Of a DNA stretch of 64,000 nucleotides, positions 60,628 to 64,000 are shown piece after piece; the stretch's first letter is position 1; each line of letters begins with the position of its first letter. Below the pieces are notes generated by a model. The model searched no databases, was not told the DNA's origin, and saw only the letters and a list, made by a program, of their open reading frames with translations. The DNA is from Chrysomallon squamiferum (lineage: Eukaryota > Mollusca > Gastropoda > Neomphalida > Peltospiridae): positions 8,071,976 through 8,135,975 of the forward strand of contig CM022665.1 of assembly GCA_012295275.1 (NCBI GenBank), written 5' to 3'. The position numbers were made by a program, and so were the translations under genes.

Positions 60628-61018
60628 TATGGATCAAATAAACGAGCGAACTCAAAACCAATAAATTATGTTTAGTAAATTCTGCAGAATAAATATTTTG
60701 GTATGGAAAACATTATGAAATATTATTCGAACATTTACATTAGCTCACTAGTATCTGTGTTAGGCTGCCACAAAAGAGTAATTCTACAGTCTGTCTTATT
60801 TCAGGTTTAGTTTACATTGACAACACTCTCCTTAACAAGCAGTTATCGGCGATCTGTTACAATTTTATATATTTAAATATCATTAAGAAATTAGAACATT
60901 TTAACACCATTATATTTATAGGTTCTGATTAATAGAGATTATCCTTGTAAAAAATTTAACATTAACAACTTTCCTCAATACAAAAGCTCAAATTGAAATT
61001 AATACCTTCGTCAGCCAT
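22646..61018 (-). CDS. CEP97: CEP97 centriolar capping protein with FN3-like domain and long SR-rich tail, 24 exons, 1618 aa
   Basis: Exons: 61018-61006, 59463-59318, 59079-58977, 58484-58429, 57963-57862, 57235-57122, 56680-56605, 55739-55652, 55322-55208, 33737-33620, 33439-33338, 32986-32900, 32466-31696, 31298-31154, 29966-29891, 29317-29069, 28808-28727, 28583-28488, 28111-27914, 27532-27436, 27141-25477, 25297-25108, 24599-24552, 22765-22646. All phases agree. CEP97 and CP110 cap the distal centriole and hold back cilium assembly. Residues about 25-200 are leucine-rich repeats ([14 protein letters not shown]). 205-271 is the CEP97-specific cap: [42 protein letters not shown]. 272-290 ([16 protein letters not shown]) is also family-typical. 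The IQ motif is [16 protein letters not shown] (634-649). A coiled region follows to about 787, then an FN3-like domain (about 875-963: [22 protein letters not shown]) and a disordered Ser/Arg/Asp tail to 1618. Human CEP97 is about 865 aa and, as I recall, lacks the FN3 part. Intron 7 uses a GC donor. Confidence 0.94.
23636..23656. repeat. (AC)n microsatellite
   Basis: Short AC run in the last CEP97 intron (22766-24551). That intron is otherwise AT-rich with no coding or RNA signal. Confidence 0.75.
30136..31079. mobile_element. MITE-like element with about 20-bp inverted ends in CEP97 intron 14
   Basis: The left end CAGTGAAACCCTTCAAAACC (30136-30155) is matched by the reverse complement of the right end, CAATGAAAACCTTCAAAATC (31079-31060), at 17 of 20 positions. 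Internal degenerate 'aaaacc(a/t)g' motifs recur near both ends, and a second inner copy of the end (CTGAAACCTCTATGAACCAG) starts near 30992. No transposase frame is present. No clean target-site duplication was found. Confidence 0.45.
33808..33894. repeat. (AC)43 microsatellite, (TG)n on the coding strand of CEP97
   Basis: 87 bp of uninterrupted AC, in the sense strand a TG tract ending about 70 nt upstream of the acceptor of CEP97 exon 10 (exon starts at 33737). The Cys/Val open frames over 33715-33961 are read from this repeat. Confidence 0.97.
34186..34456. repeat. Decayed minisatellite, about 8 units of 30-43 bp
   Basis: Units begin at about 34186, 34216, 34251, 34285, 34320, 34352, 34395 and 34426. 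Each opens with a variant of ACTGATGYTAAYAAAA followed by an A/C-rich spacer (ataaacaataayaaa). Spacing varies (30, 35, 34, 35, 32, 43, 31 bp), so the array is old. Confidence 0.7.
37753..37881. repeat. 129-bp foldback (imperfect inverted repeat)
   Basis: The left arm AATAACTGGTTACTGTTTTA, continuing into AGATATCAGCTTTATCCTG, pairs with the right arm at 37842-37881, whose reverse complement reads AATAAGTGGTTACTTTCCTA and then AAATATCAGCTTTATTCTG. Inside, TTGCAGC and GCTGCAA extend the stem. The whole unit would fold into one long hairpin. It may be a small foldback MITE or a structured intronic RNA. Confidence 0.6.
43370..44060. other. GC-richer patch of unknown origin in CEP97 intron 9
   Basis: About 700 bp that is visibly less AT-rich than the surrounding intron, without homopolymers and without a long open frame or tRNA-like fold. 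It could be an old transposon fragment or a conserved non-coding element; the sequence alone does not decide. Confidence 0.3.
44691..44727. repeat. T37 homopolymer
   Basis: Uninterrupted run of 37 T preceded by ATT/ATC-type trinucleotides (44656-44690). It could be the tail of a retroposed sequence, but no matching body is recognised. Confidence 0.85.
48621..48659. repeat. (AATG)n microsatellite
   Basis: Imperfect AATG/AATA tetranucleotide array in CEP97 intron 9; an AAAT array lies about 150 bp upstream near 48455-48495. Confidence 0.85.
53754..54495. mobile_element. 742-bp pogo/Tigger-like MITE in CEP97 intron 9
   Basis: The left end CAGTGATACCTGTGT and the right end, read in reverse complement, CTGTGGTACCTGTCT form inverted termini. 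Both are flanked by TA (53752-53753 and 54496-54497), the target duplication expected of the Tc1/mariner/pogo group. No transposase frame is present, so it is non-autonomous. The ends resemble the start of the element at 278. Confidence 0.6.
60583..60627. repeat. (ATT)15 microsatellite in CEP97 intron 1
   Basis: 45 bp of ATT units. The poly-Leu stretch in the plus-strand open frame at 60446-60664 is read from it. Confidence 0.9.
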
Positions 61019-61447
61019 TTTGTAATATCCCGCTTCCACATGGGGGTCAAATATCTTTGAACTCAAAATATTCAAGCACATATATTGGTATAGGGTTGTA
61101 CTAAAAATGATTTATAAAATGTGCGTGAATGATTTTAAAGGGTTTTTGCAATTAATATGAGATGCTGATGTTGAATATGACAAAGAACCACATAATTCCT
61201 TTAAACAATTTGTAATATTTATTTTAAACTTTTAACAGTTTTTTATGTTTTGTTTTGTTTATTTTAATTTCAAATGCATTTGAAATAAATATAGATCAAA
61301 TATACAGTTAAACAATATATTTTATTTCGCACAAAATACTTGGCTTGAGTATACACATGTGGTGTTACTCGGTATTAAATTATACCGGATATTCAACTTA
61401 CTGCTGTTCTACATAACAACTCATTCCTTCCTTTTCCGGTTACAAAG
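61019..61447. promoter_or_regulatory. Shared divergent promoter of CEP97 and RPL24
   Basis: 429 bp separate the two start codons, so both 5' UTRs and promoters must share this interval unless a non-coding exon lies elsewhere. It contains an inverted motif CGGTAT taaatt ATACCG (61370-61387), an ETS-like ACCGGAA on the minus strand (61434-61440) and a pyrimidine tract TTCCTTCCTTTTCC (61424-61437) directly before the RPL24 start. The tract looks like the 5' terminal oligopyrimidine element expected of ribosomal-protein mRNAs. Confidence 0.65.
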
Positions 61448-61667
61448 ATGAAGTATGTTGTTCCTAAATTTTTTGTTAAATTTTGAATCTCTCTCATCGC
61501 CGTAAATTCGTGACAGTTTATCTTTTCCAAATATACTAATAAAGGCTTAGATTTATTTGTTTAATATCAGAATGATATTTTAATTTTTTAGGATCGAATT
61601 GTGCTCATTCAGTGGGTACAAAATCTACCCAGGCCATGGGAAGAAAATGGTAAAAGCCGATGGCAGG
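61448..61667 (+). CDS. RPL24: Ribosomal protein L24 (eL24), first two coding exons, gene runs off the right edge
   Basis: Exon 1 is 61448-61452 (ATG AA) and exon 2 is 61592-61667; joining them across a GT-AG intron (GTATGT ... tttttag) gives the first 27 residues, beginning [18 protein letters not shown] and ending in KADGR. This is the highly conserved N-terminus of eukaryotic eL24, a protein of the large ribosomal subunit. The zinc-ribbon-like first Cys (Cys6) is present. Exon 2 ends with AGG|GTAAGT in phase 0. The next family block (FxFLN.K.E) was looked for up to 64000 and not found, so the third exon lies outside the window. The pyrimidine-rich leader fits growth-controlled translation. 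Confidence 0.95.
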
Positions 61668-64000
61668 GTAAGTTAAAGAACAACCAGTTTATTATTATTA
61701 TTACACGATGTATGCAGTCAGTGACCAATATAATGAATATTAACTCAGTAGCAGTATCTAAGTATGAAAATAACCCATAAACCTGTTAAATTTAAAAATT
61801 GTCATCTTCATTATTCTTCATATCGGTTCTAACACATTTTTAACAAAAGAAAAGAAAAAAGTATTATTGTCAAATAACGATGTTTTTTTGGCCAATCAAA
61901 AGACATTATGAATATTGGCCAGAAGAAAGACCGACAGAAAAGAACAAAAAAATTAAAACTCTACAAAGATGACCACATTTCAAAGTTGATCGAATATAGG
62001 AATTAAGTTTTACTTAATAAACTGATATATGATCTTATTCTGCCTTTAAATGTAGAGTAAATTAGCTAATGTTCATCAACTACGTGAAAATAAAAGTAGA
62101 TTTATTTTTATAATTATGGATTATTCCTATTAATTAACTGTTAATTATAAAATTAATAATTTACCATTATGTCTGTCAGTGTTACCTACTACTGGCTATA
62201 GGTCTAGATGCATATAATATTTTAATCAAAAACTTTTATTACTTTTTACATTAAAAAGGTACCGCCAGGCTAGCTGATAAAATTGGTCAAAGCTGTTAAA
62301 AGTTCAGATTTTGGCCAATTTCCTCCACTCCCAAATCCCTTCTATAAATCTTAACATAAAAAACAAATACATGTAACTAAAGATCTTTGTGTTCTTTTAA
62401 ATGGTGGTGTTGTTCTTGTATGTTAAATTGGGGTAAACGCACTTCGGTGCCCATGGTCAGCAATTAACAGCATGCAGTAAAAAGTCCTAAAATAGGGTTG
62501 CTCTGCAAACACCTAGCTTGTTTTTTCGCCAAAATGGCTTCAATGTTATTTTTAGCACAGCTAGGAGAGTCAAAGTTCAATCGTTCTAACCATGTGCATG
62601 TCATCGCTGGCAATGGCTTATATCAAAAGTTGTCAAAAAATGTACTTTTTAAAGCCTTCAAACCAATTTTGAAAAAAACAGGCTGAAAATAAAACCTGTG
62701 TTCATGGGATCAAATGAAAGATCATTCAATTACCTTTCAAACAATGTGTCTTCTTTGGCGAAAACAAGCTCTGCATTTCAACGTAGCACGTCCTTAGCGA
62801 AATCGCCATTACGTTACGTTTTTTACAGAACGAAATAGCTGTAGGTTTTATGTACAGCTAGAAAGGTCTGGTGCTGTTTAAAATGATTATATTTATACGT
62901 TGTTTATATTTTTAACAACTTGTTGGTTGTTTGTTTTTCTTCAAGGTTCCTATTTTTAGCGTATACATTATAGCATGTGTGTAGCGAAAATGCATTCTGA
63001 AATAAATAAAATTAACATTGTTTTGCCGATTACTATCTTCAGTTTAAAACCGTCGGTTATTTTGCTTTCAGATAAACGTCAAATTAAGAATCTAACAACA
63101 AACTATACAACATAATAGAACAGTATATTCAGAGGTATTGATGGAATGCTGAATAAAAATTTAATCACTTTTTTAAAATATAAAATCATAAACTGATCAG
63201 TTTTAAAACATTATTTTTGCTTGTTGATAAGCTCTATCAGAGAAAATTTCAACAATGGTCAGATGATAGGTAACTTTTGTTTGCTGTCAAATCACAGCAA
63301 GTACAAAGCTAAGAAAATTCTTTTATGTTTGCTTCAAATGACAGACCTATAACACCTGTGTCTTTAATTGCCTCTAGTCTCATGATTACATACATTTTAT
63401 TGTCCCTGATTAGTACCTGCAACACCTTTCTGGAGTTGACTCCAAGGATTAGCTGAGTTTATGTATTGCAAAGGATTATGGTTAAACATCAAATGCTTGT
63501 AGACCTTTTAAGTAACATTTATATATATATGATATATACATATCACAGTATCTCAACAAAATACTACCACAAACATACATACAGGCTCATTTAGCAAGTT
63601 GGTCCCATCACTTTTGTTGATTTTCAGCCTTTTGTGTGAATTACTTTTCAAACTACAGTTGGCCAAAGTAGCCCTTTTTGCTAATTAGCCAAAATACGGC
63701 TGAAAACCACCCAAATTCCTCTCGTACCAATCTGCATATATCTTCTTAACCGCTGGAGATAGTCATGATTTTTTGTCTGTTTTCATTATTATTGCTACAG
63801 CTTTCATTATGTGCAATTTTTTTTGTTGCATATTATGTGAAATTAAAGTCAGAAAACATTTGCCTGCTGGTATCCACGTTAAATAATCTTAATTCAACAT
63901 TCAAAATTTCCACAAGAATGATTAATGCTTTAATGTCATTTCACAAAGTTTATATATTAACTGCATACAGTAATTTGTTTTATAACTGATTTCAGTGATG
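61668..64000 (+). other. RPL24 intron 2 (partial) with repeat-like blocks
   Basis: No coding exon seen. Two diverged blocks, about 62283-62356 and 63655-63755, share an order of motifs (ttggccaaa / tttTggcca / cccaaattcc / atatcttcttaac) and look like copies of one dispersed repeat. The GC-richer stretch 62400-62880 between them may belong to the same element. The open frames at 62498 and 63765 have no family look. Confidence 0.4.

Overview
This is an AT-rich animal nuclear window. It has spliced genes with mostly small introns, many microsatellites and homopolymer runs, and several short non-autonomous DNA-transposon remnants. The gene families point to a bilaterian; an AT-rich invertebrate, perhaps a mollusc or other lophotrochozoan, is my best guess. 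Nothing seen here is diagnostic of phylum. I joined exons by hand, using splice signals, reading-frame phase and family resemblance.

Layout, left to right: (1) about 0.28-1.68 kb: a decayed pogo/Tigger-like element and featureless AT-rich DNA. (2) 1696-6427, + strand: a complete secreted DNase I-family nuclease, 8 coding exons, 273 aa, active-site residues intact. (3) 7298-10701, - strand: a complete SULT-type sulfotransferase, 6 exons, 424 aa, with an unusual N-terminal extension of about 122 aa that carries one membrane segment. An internal Met would give a normal 302-aa cytosolic enzyme. (4) 13151-15510, + strand: a small CCDC28A/B-family coiled-coil protein, 5 exons, about 134 aa. (5) 15.5-22.6 kb: no recognisable gene, only 3' flanks. 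(6) 22646-61018, - strand: one 38-kb gene of 24 coding exons that dominates the window. It encodes a 1618-aa CEP97 orthologue with LRRs, an LRR cap and an IQ motif, followed by a fibronectin type III-like domain and a long Ser/Arg-rich tail that human CEP97 does not have, as far as I recall. One 21.5-kb intron (33738-55207) accounts for over half its length. (7) 61448 to the right edge, + strand: the first two exons of ribosomal protein L24; the rest lies beyond the window.

CEP97 and RPL24 are head-to-head, with about 430 bp between start codons. From memory the same two genes are divergent neighbours in human 3q12.3, so this may be very old conserved linkage. CEP97 caps centrioles with CP110 and restrains ciliogenesis; CCDC28B is a ciliopathy modifier. 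Two cilium/centrosome genes therefore converge on 15.5-22.6 kb, possibly by chance.

The main oddities are the CEP97 tail architecture, the membrane-tethered SULT with a second possible start, two introns with GC donors, a (TG)43 tract near a splice acceptor, a decayed minisatellite, a 129-bp foldback, and two pogo/CAGTG-type elements inside CEP97 introns. No CRISPR, bacterial operon, tRNA, rRNA or viral gene was seen.
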